Notes under the pieces: generated by a model
Seen by the model: the letters and a program-made list of their open reading frames with translations, nothing else
What the model was told of the DNA's origin: nothing
Databases searched by the model: none
Position numbers and translations under genes: made by a program
In this document: piece after piece, positions 52,922-61,913 of the stretch
Layout: each line of letters opens with the position of its first letter
How positions within the stretch are numbered: the stretch's first letter is position 1
Source: Rhizobacter sp.
Lineage (GTDB): Bacteria > Pseudomonadota > Gammaproteobacteria > Burkholderiales > Burkholderiaceae_C
NCBI GenBank assembly: GCA_023954175.1
Contig: JAMLIM010000009.1
Location: forward strand, 1 to 64,000
Direction of reading: 5' to 3'
Length of the DNA stretch: 64,000 nt

Positions 52922-54298
52922 TCAGGCGCGCAGCGCAGTTGCGTGCGCGTCGGCGAGCGCGGATTCGATCGCGAGCGAGGCATCGAGCACGGCGTCGTCC
53001 TGCAGCGCGCCGCCCCAGACCATCAGGCCGACCGGCATCTCACCTGCCGCGTGGCAGGGCAGGGAGAGGGCGCAGCCGTCCAGCATGTTGACGACCGACG
53101 GGTTGCGCAGCAGCAGCGCGTTCGCGGCGTAGAACGCGTCGTCGCTCGCGACGAGCGGCGCGAGTTCGGGGGCCACGATCGGCACCGTCGGCGAGAGCAG
53201 CGCGTCGTAGCCGCGCAGTTGCCGCGCCATCGACGCGATCCAGCTCACGCGCGCGTTGCAGAGATCGATGTAGTCGGCCGCGCTGATGGCCTCGCCGCGG
53301 CGGATGCGCGTGGCAACGCGCGGGTCGTAGTCGGCGCCGCGCGATGCGAGCAGCCGGCGGTGCCAGGCCCAGGATTCGGCGGCGGCAAAGCCGCCCGAAA
53401 CCTGGAGCTGGCTGAGCCCGGCGAGTTCGGGCAGCGCGATCTTGTCGATCGTCGCGCCGGCGGCACGAAGGCTGTCGATCGCGCGCGCAAAACTCGTCGC
53501 GACGTCGGCGTCCATGGCGTCGAGCAAGGTCGTCGTCGGCAGCGCGAAGCGCAGTGTGCCGAGCGGGCGGCCGGCGAGCGTCACGCTGCGCGCGGCGAGG
53601 ATCTCGTGCAGCAGCACGGCGTCGCGCACCGACCGGGTGATCGCGCATGCCGTGTCGAGCGTCGTCGACAGCGGGATCGCGCCGGTGGTCGGCACCAGCC
53701 GCGCGGTGCTCTTGAAGCCGACGAGGCCCTGGAGCGCGGCGGGGATGCGTATCGAGCCCCCGGTGTCGGAGCCGAGCGCCGCCCACGCCGCGCCGGCAGC
53801 GACCGTGACCGCGCCGCCCGAGGTCGAGCCGCCGGGGATGCGCGGCGTGGCGTCGAGCCGGGCCGTGACCGGATTGGCCGGCGTGCCGTGATGCGGGTTG
53901 ATGCCGACGCCCGAGAACGCGAACTCGGTCATGTTGGTGTGGCCGACGAGGGCGGCGCCCGCCGCGCGCAGCCTGGCGACGGCTGGCGCATCGGCTTTTG
54001 CCGCGGCGGCATCGGCGAGCGCGATCGAACCCGCGGTGGTCGGCTGTCCGGCGACGTCGAACAAGTCCTTCACGCTGACGGCAAGGCCCGCGAGCGGCGG
54101 CAGGGGCGCGCCGGCGCGCTGTTGGGCATCGACGAACGCGGCGACCGCGGCGGCGCCCTCGAAACGGCGGATGAACGCGAACTGCGCATCCGGGCCGTCG
54201 GCGGCCCCCTTCGATTGCGCGTACAACTCGGCGCTGCCGCTGTGGCCGGCAGCGATCGCTGCGCGTGCCGAGACCATGTCCATCGCTTCGGGCGTCAT
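52922..54298 (-). CDS. Amidase (amidase signature family)
   Basis: 458-residue serine amidase. The Ser-cisSer-Lys triad is visible: Lys in [12 protein letters not shown], the Gly/Ser loop [15 protein letters not shown] and [14 protein letters not shown] with the nucleophile. Substrate unknown; it could act on small amides, and the downstream dadA suggests D-amino acid amides, which is inference only. Start ATG 54298. The longer in-frame extension to 54436 enters the rpsB leader and is rejected. It is divergent from rpsB. Confidence 0.9.
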   Translation of the reverse strand: MTPEAMDMVSARAAIAAGHSGSAELYAQSKGAADGPDAQFAFIRRFEGAAAVAAFVDAQQRAGAPLPPLAGLAVSVKDLFDVAGQPTTAGSIALADAAAAKADAPAVARLRAAGAALVGHTNMTEFAFSGVGINPHHGTPANPVTARLDATPRIPGGSTSGGAVTVAAGAAWAALGSDTGGSIRIPAALQGLVGFKSTARLVPTTGAIPLSTTLDTACAITRSVRDAVLLHEILAARSVTLAGRPLGTLRFALPTTTLLDAMDADVATSFARAIDSLRAAGATIDKIALPELAGLSQLQVSGGFAAAESWAWHRRLLASRGADYDPRVATRIRRGEAISAADYIDLCNARVSWIASMARQLRGYDALLSPTVPIVAPELAPLVASDDAFYAANALLLRNPSVVNMLDGCALSLPCHAAGEMPVGLMVWGGALQDDAVLDASLAIESALADAHATALRA

Positions 54299-54303
54299 CG
54301 TCC

Positions 54304-54312
54304 TGCTATACT
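54304..54312 (+). promoter_or_regulatory. Probable rpsB promoter (extended -10)
   Basis: TGCTATACT matches an extended -10 element (TGnTATAAT) on the plus strand in an otherwise GC-rich stretch. No good -35 is seen, which is acceptable for an extended -10. It would give a leader of roughly 190 nt before rpsB, in line with the autoregulated leaders known for this gene. It sits just inside the divergent gap next to the amidase start. Confidence 0.5.
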
Positions 54313-54446
54313 CCACTGGTTTATCTGGGCGCCTTTGGTGCGAGCCGTTCGCGGTGAATCTGCGGCAAGTTCGCGGTAAAGCTGGCGAAAGCGCGGACCG
54401 AGTGGCGCAAGGATCGACAAATCGCAAACCCGGCACTCGAAAGGTG

Positions 54447-54471
54447 TTGCAACTGGATCATCCGGTTGCAA
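54447..54471 (+). promoter_or_regulatory. rpsB leader hairpin
   Basis: A near-perfect 25-nt inverted repeat (ttgcaactgga / tccggttgcaa, one G-T wobble) lies 37 nt before the rpsB ATG. Ribosomal protein S2 represses its own operon through the leader in gamma-proteobacteria, so this stem is a candidate for the equivalent site. A transcription factor operator is the alternative reading. Confidence 0.45.
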
Positions 54472-54508
54472 TTCAGGCCGGATTTTAGAACCAACCTTTG
54501 GAACCTAC

Positions 54509-55255
54509 ATGACAGTCAGCATGCGTGAGATGCTGGAAGCCGGCGTCCACTTCGGACACCAGACGCGCTTCTGGAACCCCAAGATGGCCCCGTACATCTA
54601 CGGCCATCGCAACAAGATCCACATCGTCAACCTCGAGAAGACGCAACCGCTCTTCGAAGAGGCGATGAAGTTCATCCGTCAATTGGCCTCGCGCCGCGGC
54701 ACGATCCTGATGATCGGCACCAAGCGCCAGGCGCGCGAGGTGATCGCGATGGAGGCGCAGCGCTGCGGCATGCCCTTCGTCGATCAGCGTTGGCTCGGTG
54801 GCATGATGACGAACTTCAAGACCGTCAAGGGATCCTTGAAGCGCCTGAAGGACATGAAGGCGCAGATCGAGGCCGGCACCGAAATCCGCATCAAGAAGGA
54901 AGCGCTGATGTTCGAGCGCGAACTCGCCAAGCTCGAAAAGGACATCGGCGGCATCCAGAACATGACGGCGCTGCCGGACGCGATGTTCATCATCGACGTC
55001 GGCTACCACAAGATCGCGGTCGCCGAGGCGAAGAAGCTCGGCATTCCGATCATCGGCGTCGTCGACACGAATCACTCGCCGGTCGGCATCGACTACGTGA
55101 TCCCGGGCAACGACGATTCGTCCAAGGCCGTCGCGCTCTACGCGAAGGCTGTCGCCGACGCCGTGCTCGAGGGCAAGGCCAACGCGACGAACGACCTCGT
55201 GCAGGCGGTCGCCGCCGACGGGGACGAGTTCGTGGAAGTCAGCGAAGGCGCCTGA
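54509..55255 (+). CDS. rpsB: 30S ribosomal protein S2
   Basis: 248 residues, standard for proteobacterial S2. The N-terminus [20 protein letters not shown] and the blocks [16 protein letters not shown] and [13 protein letters not shown] are intact. First gene of the conserved rpsB-tsf-pyrH-frr block. A terminator-like hairpin between rpsB and tsf allows more S2 than EF-Ts to be made. Confidence 0.99.
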   Translation: MTVSMREMLEAGVHFGHQTRFWNPKMAPYIYGHRNKIHIVNLEKTQPLFEEAMKFIRQLASRRGTILMIGTKRQAREVIAMEAQRCGMPFVDQRWLGGMMTNFKTVKGSLKRLKDMKAQIEAGTEIRIKKEALMFERELAKLEKDIGGIQNMTALPDAMFIIDVGYHKIAVAEAKKLGIPIIGVVDTNHSPVGIDYVIPGNDDSSKAVALYAKAVADAVLEGKANATNDLVQAVAADGDEFVEVSEGA

Positions 55256-55302
55256 GCCCAGACGCCGGCTTGCCGCACCCGCGGGGTGCGACAGGCAGAC
55301 TA

Positions 55303-55326
55303 AGGGGCTCGCGAGGCCCCTTTTTC
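55303..55326 (+). terminator. rpsB-tsf intergenic terminator/attenuator
   Basis: A 7-bp stem aaggggc/gcccctt around a short tcgcgag loop is followed by a run of five T. This is a standard Rho-independent structure placed between rpsB and tsf, where a leaky terminator is known in other bacteria. Confidence 0.8.
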
Positions 55327-55360
55327 ACATCCATTCAGAACCTGAAAGACGATATCCAAG

Positions 55361-56269
55361 ATGGCTGCAATTACCGCAAGCATGGTCGGCGCGCTGCGCG
55401 CCAAGACCGACGCCCCGATGATGGAATGCAAGAAGGCGCTGACCGAGGCCGCCGGCGACATGGACAAGGCCGAGGAGCTGCTGCGCGTCAAGCTCGGCAG
55501 CAAGGCCAGCAAGGCGTCCTCGCGCATCACGGCCGAAGGCATCGTCGCGGTCCACATCGACGGCAAGACCGGCGCGATGGTCGAGCTCAACTGCGAGACC
55601 GATTTCGTCGCCAAGAACGACGACTTCCTCGCCTTCGGCAAGGCGCTCGCGCAACTCATCGCGCAGAAGAACCCGGCCGATGTCGAGGCCCTGTCGGCGC
55701 TCGAGATCGACGGCAGCTCGGTCGAGGCGCGGCGCGCGGTGCTGATCGGCAAGATCGGCGAGAACATGTCGATCCGCCGCTTCAAGCGCTTCGCGGGTGA
55801 CGCCAAGCTCGTCTCGTACCTGCACGGCACGCGCATCGGCGTCGTCGTCGAGTACACCGGTGACGATGTCGCGGCCAAGGACGTCGCGATGCACGTCGCG
55901 GCGATGAAGCCGGTCGCCCTGTCGGCGGCCGACGTGCCCGCGGAGCTGATCGAGAAGGAGCGCAGCGTCGCTTCGTTGAAGGCGGCCGAGGATGCGGAGA
56001 AGGCGAAGGCCGAAGGCAAGCCGGTGCAGTCGGCCGAGATCGTGACCAAGCGCGTCGAGGGCTCGGTGCAGAAGTACCTGAAGGAAGTCAGCCTCTACGC
56101 CCAGGCCTTCGTCAAGAACGACAAGCAGACCGTCGAGCAGATGCTCAAGGAAAAGGGCACGAGCCTGAAGGGCTTCACGATGTACGTCGTCGGCGAGGGC
56201 ATCGCGAAGAAGGTCGACGACTTCGCGGCCGAGGTCGCTGCGCAGGTCGCCGCGGCCAAGGGCGGCTGA
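55361..56269 (+). CDS. tsf: Elongation factor Ts
   Basis: 302 residues. GDP-GTP exchange factor for EF-Tu. The N-terminal UBA-like domain has [15 protein letters not shown], followed by the core with [14 protein letters not shown] and the C-terminal module. The ATG at 55361 follows the terminator by 34 bp. Part of the rpsB operon. Confidence 0.99.
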   Translation: MAAITASMVGALRAKTDAPMMECKKALTEAAGDMDKAEELLRVKLGSKASKASSRITAEGIVAVHIDGKTGAMVELNCETDFVAKNDDFLAFGKALAQLIAQKNPADVEALSALEIDGSSVEARRAVLIGKIGENMSIRRFKRFAGDAKLVSYLHGTRIGVVVEYTGDDVAAKDVAMHVAAMKPVALSAADVPAELIEKERSVASLKAAEDAEKAKAEGKPVQSAEIVTKRVEGSVQKYLKEVSLYAQAFVKNDKQTVEQMLKEKGTSLKGFTMYVVGEGIAKKVDDFAAEVAAQVAAAKGG

Positions 56270-56329
56270 AGCTAGACTTCCCGACTGACCTTCCCGCCTG
56301 AAACCAGAGGCCTTCCAGGAGCCCACCGC

Positions 56330-57040
56330 ATGCCGATGTACAAGCGCATCCTGCTCAAGCTCTCGGGCGAGGCCCTGATGGGTGACGACGCCTACGGCAT
56401 CAACCGCGCGACGATCGTGCGCATGGTGCGCGAGGTGCAGGAGGTGACGCAGCTCGGCTGCGAGGTCGCGGTCGTGATCGGTGGCGGCAACATCTTCCGC
56501 GGCGTCGCCGGCGGCTCGGTCGGCATGGACCGCGCGACCGCCGACTACATGGGCATGCTGGCGACGGTGATGAATTCGCTCGCGCTGGCCGACACCATGC
56601 GCCAGGAAGGCATCACCGCGCGCGTGATGTCGGCGATCGCGATCGACCAGGTGGTCGAGCCCTATGTGCGGCCGAAGGCGCTGCAGTACCTCGAGGAGGG
56701 CAAGGTCGTGATCTTCGCCGCCGGCACCGGCAACCCGTTCTTCACGACCGACACCGCGGCTGCGCTGCGTGGCGCCGAGATCGGCGCCGAGATCGTGCTC
56801 AAGGCGACCAAGGTCGACGGCGTCTACAGTGCCGACCCGAAGTCCGACCCCAGCGCGACGCGCTACGCGCAGATCAGCTTCGACGAGGCGATCGTGCGCA
56901 ACCTGAAGGTGCTCGATGCGACCGCCTTCGCCCTGTGCCGCGACCAGAAACTCCCGATCAAGGTGTTTTCCATCTTCAAGCCCGGCGCGCTCAAGCGCGT
57001 CGTGCTGGGTGAGGACGAGGGCACGCTCGTCCACGTTTGA
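56330..57040 (+). CDS. pyrH: UMP kinase
   Basis: 236 residues. Converts UMP to UDP with [14 protein letters not shown] opens the protein, GGGNIFRG binds phosphate, and the C-terminal [10 protein letters not shown] is typical. Intact and in the conserved position between tsf and frr. Confidence 0.98.
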   Translation: MPMYKRILLKLSGEALMGDDAYGINRATIVRMVREVQEVTQLGCEVAVVIGGGNIFRGVAGGSVGMDRATADYMGMLATVMNSLALADTMRQEGITARVMSAIAIDQVVEPYVRPKALQYLEEGKVVIFAAGTGNPFFTTDTAAALRGAEIGAEIVLKATKVDGVYSADPKSDPSATRYAQISFDEAIVRNLKVLDATAFALCRDQKLPIKVFSIFKPGALKRVVLGEDEGTLVHV

Positions 57041-57052
57041 GGAGCGAAACAA

Positions 57053-57613
57053 GTGACCACAGCCGACATCCACAACACGGCCGAGCAGAAGATGCAGCGC
57101 TCGATCGAGGCCTTCAAGTCCGAGCTGACCAAGATCCGCACCGGACGCGCGCACCCCGGCATCCTGGACCAGGTCCACGTCGAGTACTACGGCTCGATGG
57201 TGCCGATCAGCCAGGTCGCCAACGTGACGCTGCTCGATGCGCGCACGATCAGCGTCCAGCCCTGGGAGAAGGGCATGGGCGCCAAGATCGAGAAAGCGAT
57301 CCGCGAATCCGATCTCGGCCTGAACCCCGCCGCGCAGGGCGATCTGCTGCGCGTGCCGATGCCGGCGCTGACCGAGGAGCGCCGGCGCGACCTGACCAAG
57401 GTCGTGCGCCATGCGGGCGAAGAGGCGCGCATCGCGGTGCGCAACCTGCGTCGCGACGGCAACGAGCACGCCAAGCGTCTGCTCAAGGACAAGGAGATCG
57501 GTGAGGACGAAGAGCGCCGTTCGCTCGACGACATGCAAAAGCTCACCGACCGCATGATCGCCGAGATCGATCGCATCGTCGCCGCCAAGGAAGCGGAGAT
57601 CATGGCGGTGTGA
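57053..57613 (+). CDS. frr: Ribosome recycling factor
   Basis: 186 residues from a GTG start at 57053 ([15 protein letters not shown]), only 12 bp after pyrH. The family blocks [38 protein letters not shown] and [12 protein letters not shown] are complete. It frees ribosomes from mRNA after termination, together with EF-G. Confidence 0.98.
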   Translation: MTTADIHNTAEQKMQRSIEAFKSELTKIRTGRAHPGILDQVHVEYYGSMVPISQVANVTLLDARTISVQPWEKGMGAKIEKAIRESDLGLNPAAQGDLLRVPMPALTEERRRDLTKVVRHAGEEARIAVRNLRRDGNEHAKRLLKDKEIGEDEERRSLDDMQKLTDRMIAEIDRIVAAKEAEIMAV

Positions 57614-57654
57614 CGCGGCCGTGACGCCGCCGAACTGACCCCTTGGACGCCGAC

Positions 57655-58434
57655 ATGGACAACGCCCCGTCCGACCCGCGCGCCGGGCTCGCGCCCGAGC
57701 GCGCCCTCGTGCCGCGCCATGTCGCGATCGTGATGGACGGCAACGGCCGCTGGGCGCGCAAGCGCTTCATGCCTCGCGTCTACGGTCACAAGGTCGGCGT
57801 CGATGCGCTGGTGCGCATCGTGCAGTCGTGCGCCGATCGCGGCATCGAACACCTGAGCGTATTCGCGTTCTCGTCCGAGAACTGGAAGCGCCCGAGCGAC
57901 GAAGTCTCGGGCCTGATGAGCCTGGTGCTCGTCGCCGTCTCCAAGTACCTCGCCAAGCTCGCCGGCGACGGCGTGCGGATCCGCATCGTCGGCGACCGCA
58001 GCATCGTCTCCGACAAGTTGCGCGCGGCCTGGCAGGAGGCCGAGGAGGCGACCGCGCACAACACGCGCATCACCTTGTCGGTCGCGTTCAACTATGGCGG
58101 TCGCTGGGACGTGGTCCAGGCCTGCCGCAAGATCGTCGAGGCCGGCACGCCGGCCGACCAGATCGACGAGGCGCTGCTCGCGAGCCACATGGCGATGAGC
58201 TATGCGCCCGACCCCGACCTCTTCATCCGCACCGGCGGCGAGATCCGCATCAGCAACTTCATGCTGTGGCAGACGGCGTACTCGGAGCTGTATTTCACGC
58301 ACTGCCTGTGGCCCGATTTCGGCAACACCGAACTCGACGCGGCCCTCGCCGCCTACGCGCGGCGTGACCGGCGCTTCGGCGAAGTTCGCGACAGCGAACC
58401 GATGCTTGCGGCCGCCTTGCCGGCCGACAGCTGA
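57655..58434 (+). CDS. uppS: Undecaprenyl diphosphate synthase
   Basis: 259 residues; makes the C55 lipid carrier for cell-wall synthesis by cis-prenyl condensation. The catalytic Asp lies in AIVMDGNGRWA, and the C-terminal block has DLFIRTGGEIRISNFMLWQ. Start ATG 57655; an in-frame TTG at 57643 would add four residues. Followed by cdsA after 41 bp. Confidence 0.97.
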   Translation: MDNAPSDPRAGLAPERALVPRHVAIVMDGNGRWARKRFMPRVYGHKVGVDALVRIVQSCADRGIEHLSVFAFSSENWKRPSDEVSGLMSLVLVAVSKYLAKLAGDGVRIRIVGDRSIVSDKLRAAWQEAEEATAHNTRITLSVAFNYGGRWDVVQACRKIVEAGTPADQIDEALLASHMAMSYAPDPDLFIRTGGEIRISNFMLWQTAYSELYFTHCLWPDFGNTELDAALAAYARRDRRFGEVRDSEPMLAAALPADS

Positions 58435-58475
58435 CGTGCACGCGCGTCAACGGCGATTCCAGTCGCGGCACTGAC

Positions 58476-59327
58476 ATGCTCAAGCAGCGCGTCATCACCG
58501 CCATCGTTCTGCTTGCGCTGCTGCTGCCGGCATTGTTCGCCGACGCCGTCTGGCCGTTCGCGCTGTTCACGCTCGCGATGGTGGCTGCGGCCGGCTGGGA
58601 ATGGGGACGGCTGAACGGCCTGCGCGACATCGGCGCGCTGGTGCTCGCCGCCATCGTGCTGGCGCTGTGCATCGGTTCCATCGAGCTTGGCTGGTTCTTT
58701 GCGCCGCCGGCCCTGCTGTGGATGCTCGCGACGCTGCTCTGGGTGCTGGGCGGCGCCTGGGCGATCCGCCGCGGTGTTGCCGGCTGGGCGGGTCATGCTC
58801 CGCTGGCGCGCCAGGTGACGGGTGTCGTCGCGCTGGCGCTCGCGTGGCTCGCGTTCGCCCATGCGCGCGCGATCGGCATCAACTTCCTGCTGTCGGTGCT
58901 GTGTCTGGTGTGGATGGCTGACATCGCCGCCTACTTTGGCGGCCGTCGCTTCGGGCGCCGCAAGCTCGCGCCTGCGATCAGCCCGGGCAAGAGCTGGGAG
59001 GGTGTCTGGAGCGGCATGGCCGGCGTGCTGTTGCTCGGACTCGTCTGGTCGATGTGGATCGATACCCGACTCGCGGTCGATTCGCCCAGCCTGTACGGGC
59101 TTCTCTTTGCGCGCCTGGGTGTCGTCGGCGCCGTGATCGCGCTGATCTTCCTTGCCGCGATGAGTGTCGTCGGCGATCTCGTCGAATCGCTCGTCAAGCG
59201 CAGCGCCGGTGCCAAGGACAGCAGTCGCCTGCTGCCCGGCCACGGCGGCGTGCTCGACCGCATCGATGCCTTGCTGCCGGCCGTGCCGCTGGCGCTCGCG
59301 CTGCGCCATCTGGCGACCGCGGCTTGA
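58476..59327 (+). CDS. cdsA: Phosphatidate cytidylyltransferase
   Basis: 283-residue membrane enzyme making CDP-diacylglycerol from phosphatidate and CTP. About eight helices. The signature region near the C-terminus includes KDSSRLLPGHGGVLDRID with the catalytic acidic residues, preceded by SPGKSWEG. Intact, in the conserved uppS-cdsA-dxr order. Confidence 0.97.
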   Translation: MLKQRVITAIVLLALLLPALFADAVWPFALFTLAMVAAAGWEWGRLNGLRDIGALVLAAIVLALCIGSIELGWFFAPPALLWMLATLLWVLGGAWAIRRGVAGWAGHAPLARQVTGVVALALAWLAFAHARAIGINFLLSVLCLVWMADIAAYFGGRRFGRRKLAPAISPGKSWEGVWSGMAGVLLLGLVWSMWIDTRLAVDSPSLYGLLFARLGVVGAVIALIFLAAMSVVGDLVESLVKRSAGAKDSSRLLPGHGGVLDRIDALLPAVPLALALRHLATAA

Positions 59328-59342
59328 TTGCAGGACGATGAA

Positions 59343-60533
59343 ATGAGCACGGTGCATCGCGTCTGCATCCTGGGCTCGACCGGGTCGGTCGGCGTCAACA
59401 CGCTCGACGTGATCGCGCGTCACCCGGATCGATTCGAGGTCTTCGCGCTCAGCGCCAACAGCCGGCTCGAGGAACTCGGCGCACAGTGCCGGACCTGGCG
59501 GCCCCGCTTTGCCGTGCTGCCCGACGAGGCACGTGCGCAAACCCTGCGCGCAGCGCTGCGCGAGGACGGCGTGAGGACCGAGGTCCTGAGCGGCGCGACG
59601 GCGCTCGCCGAGGTCGCTGCACACCCCGACGTCGACAGCGTGATGGCGGCGATCGTCGGCGCGGCCGGACTGCCGCCCTGTCTGGCCGCGGCACGCGCCG
59701 GCAAGCGGCTGCTGCTCGCCAACAAGGAGGCGCTGGTCGTCGGCGGCGCGCTCTTCATGCAGGCGGTGCGCGAGGGCGGTGCGCAACTGCTGCCGATCGA
59801 CAGCGAGCATTCGGCGATCTTCCAGTGCCTGCCCGAGGATCGCGCGTGCTGGGGCGCGCGCATCGACCACATCGTTCTCACGGCATCGGGCGGGCCGTTT
59901 CGCGAGCGCGAACTGCGCAGCCTGCGCGACGCGACGCCGGACGAGGCGTGCGCGCATCCGAACTGGGTCATGGGCCGCAAGATCTCGGTCGATTCGGCGA
60001 CCATGATGAACAAGGCGCTCGAGGTGATCGAGGCGCGCTGGCTGTTCGACCTGACGCCCGAGCAGATTCGCGTCGTCATCCATCCGCAAAGCATCGTGCA
60101 CTCGATGGTCGTGTGCCGCGACAACTCGGTGCTCGCGCAGCTCGGCACGCCCGACATGCGGGTGCCGATTGCCTATGGCCTGGCGTTCCCCGAACGCATC
60201 GAGTCCGGCGCCGCGCAGCTCGACGTGGGCGCGATGTCGAACCTGACCTTCGAAGAGATCGACCTCGAGCGGTTTCCCGGCATGCAACTCGCATGGGACA
60301 GCCTGCGCGCGCCGGTCGGCAGCACCGCGGTGCTCAACGCCGCGAACGAGGTCGCGGTCGAGTCCTTCCTCGCCGGTGCGATTCGCTTCGATCAGATCCA
60401 CGCCGTCAACCTGCACACGCTCGAGCGGGTGCGGCCGGAGGCGGGCAGCGCGGCGTCGATCGAGGCGCTGCTCGCGCTCGACGCGCGCGCACGCGGCGAG
60501 GCATCGCGCTTTGCGGCAGAGGTCGCCCGATGA
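59343..60533 (+). CDS. dxr: 1-deoxy-D-xylulose 5-phosphate reductoisomerase
   Basis: 396 residues. Second enzyme of the MEP isoprenoid pathway. The NADPH motif [16 protein letters not shown] lies at the N-terminus, [12 protein letters not shown] in the middle, and [20 protein letters not shown] contains metal and substrate ligands. ATG 59343 is used; the stop overlaps the rseP start as ATGA. Confidence 0.98.
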   Translation: MSTVHRVCILGSTGSVGVNTLDVIARHPDRFEVFALSANSRLEELGAQCRTWRPRFAVLPDEARAQTLRAALREDGVRTEVLSGATALAEVAAHPDVDSVMAAIVGAAGLPPCLAAARAGKRLLLANKEALVVGGALFMQAVREGGAQLLPIDSEHSAIFQCLPEDRACWGARIDHIVLTASGGPFRERELRSLRDATPDEACAHPNWVMGRKISVDSATMMNKALEVIEARWLFDLTPEQIRVVIHPQSIVHSMVVCRDNSVLAQLGTPDMRVPIAYGLAFPERIESGAAQLDVGAMSNLTFEEIDLERFPGMQLAWDSLRAPVGSTAVLNAANEVAVESFLAGAIRFDQIHAVNLHTLERVRPEAGSAASIEALLALDARARGEASRFAAEVAR

Positions 60534-61903
60534 TCTCGGCAGCGCTTGCGTTTCTGCTCACGATCGCGGTGCTGATCGTGGTGCACGAGTACGGCCACTA
60601 CCGAGTCGCGGTCGCCTGCGGGGTGAAGGTGCTGCGCTTCTCGGTCGGCTTCGGTCGCGTCGTCTGGCGCCGCCAGCGCACGCCCGACAGCACCGAGTTC
60701 GTTGTCGCCGCGCTGCCGTTCGGCGGCTATGTGCGCATGCTCGATGAGCGCGAGGGGCCGGTCGCGGCGCCGGAGCTCGATCGCGCCTTCAACCGCCAGT
60801 CGCTCGCGAAGCGAACGGCAATCGTCGCTGCCGGGCCGATCGCCAATCTGTTGCTCGCGGTGCTGCTGTACGCGGCGGCAAACTGGATCGGTGTCGATGA
60901 GGTCAGGTCCGTCATCGGCACGCCGGTCGGCGCAAGCATTGCCGAACGCGCCGGGCTGCGGGGCGGTGACTGGGTTCAGCAGCAATCGGACGACGGCGAG
61001 ACCTGGGAAGACCTGCGCTCGATGACCGATCTGCGCTGGGCGATCACGCAGGCGGCGCTGCACCATCAACCCCTGCACCTGCGCGTGACCGACGCCGCGG
61101 GACACGCGCCGCGCGAGGTCGTGCTCGATCTCGATCGTGCCGACGTCGGCGAGATCGACGCCCAGTTGATGCAGCGCATCGGCCTGTCCGGGCCGTTCAA
61201 CCCGCCGCTGGTGGACCGCGTCAACCCGGGCGGTGCGGCCGCCGAAGCGGGTCTGCACGCCGGTGATCTGGTGCTGAGCGTCGACGGCGTGCCGGTGACG
61301 GACGGTGCGAAGCTGCGCGAGATGATCCGCGCCACGGCCAACGCCGGGCGCGGCGCGACGATGCACTGGCGCATCGAGCGCGGCGCACAATTGCTCGACG
61401 TCGTGGTCCGCCCGGCGATCGTCGAGACCGAGGACGGTCGGCGCATCGGTCGCATCGACGCCTACATCGGCGGGCCGCCCGAGATGGTGACGGTGCGCTA
61501 CGGCCTCGTCGACGGCGTGACCGAGGCCGTCACGCGCACCTGGGAGATGTCGGCGCTGACGCTGCGCATGATCGGGCGCATGCTGATCGGCGAGGCCTCG
61601 CTGAAGAACCTGAGCGGGCCCCTCACGATCGCGGACTATGCGGGCCAGTCGGTGCAGCTCGGCGTCGCCTACTACCTCGGCTTCCTGGCGCTCGTCAGCG
61701 TGAGCCTGGGTGTCCTCAATCTGCTGCCCTTGCCGATGCTCGATGGCGGACACCTGATGTATTATCTTTTCGAGGCTGTGACCGGGCGACCCGTTTCCGT
61801 CGCCTGGCTCGAACGGCTTCAGCGCGGCGGGGTGGCGGTGTTGTTGCTGATGATGTCGCTCGCGCTCTACAACGATGTGGCCCGACTGCTGGGCCTGCAC
61901 TGA
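60530..61903 (+). CDS. rseP: Site-2 metalloprotease RseP
   Basis: 457-residue inner-membrane zinc protease that cuts anti-sigma factors in the envelope stress response. HEYGH in the first helix and MLDGGHL in the third core helix provide the zinc site. A periplasmic PDZ region has [20 protein letters not shown]; the first PDZ copy is weaker. It lies 10 bp before bamA. Confidence 0.96.
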   Translation: MISAALAFLLTIAVLIVVHEYGHYRVAVACGVKVLRFSVGFGRVVWRRQRTPDSTEFVVAALPFGGYVRMLDEREGPVAAPELDRAFNRQSLAKRTAIVAAGPIANLLLAVLLYAAANWIGVDEVRSVIGTPVGASIAERAGLRGGDWVQQQSDDGETWEDLRSMTDLRWAITQAALHHQPLHLRVTDAAGHAPREVVLDLDRADVGEIDAQLMQRIGLSGPFNPPLVDRVNPGGAAAEAGLHAGDLVLSVDGVPVTDGAKLREMIRATANAGRGATMHWRIERGAQLLDVVVRPAIVETEDGRRIGRIDAYIGGPPEMVTVRYGLVDGVTEAVTRTWEMSALTLRMIGRMLIGEASLKNLSGPLTIADYAGQSVQLGVAYYLGFLALVSVSLGVLNLLPLPMLDGGHLMYYLFEAVTGRPVSVAWLERLQRGGVAVLLLMMSLALYNDVARLLGLH

Positions 61904-61913
61904 CGTTCCCCGC

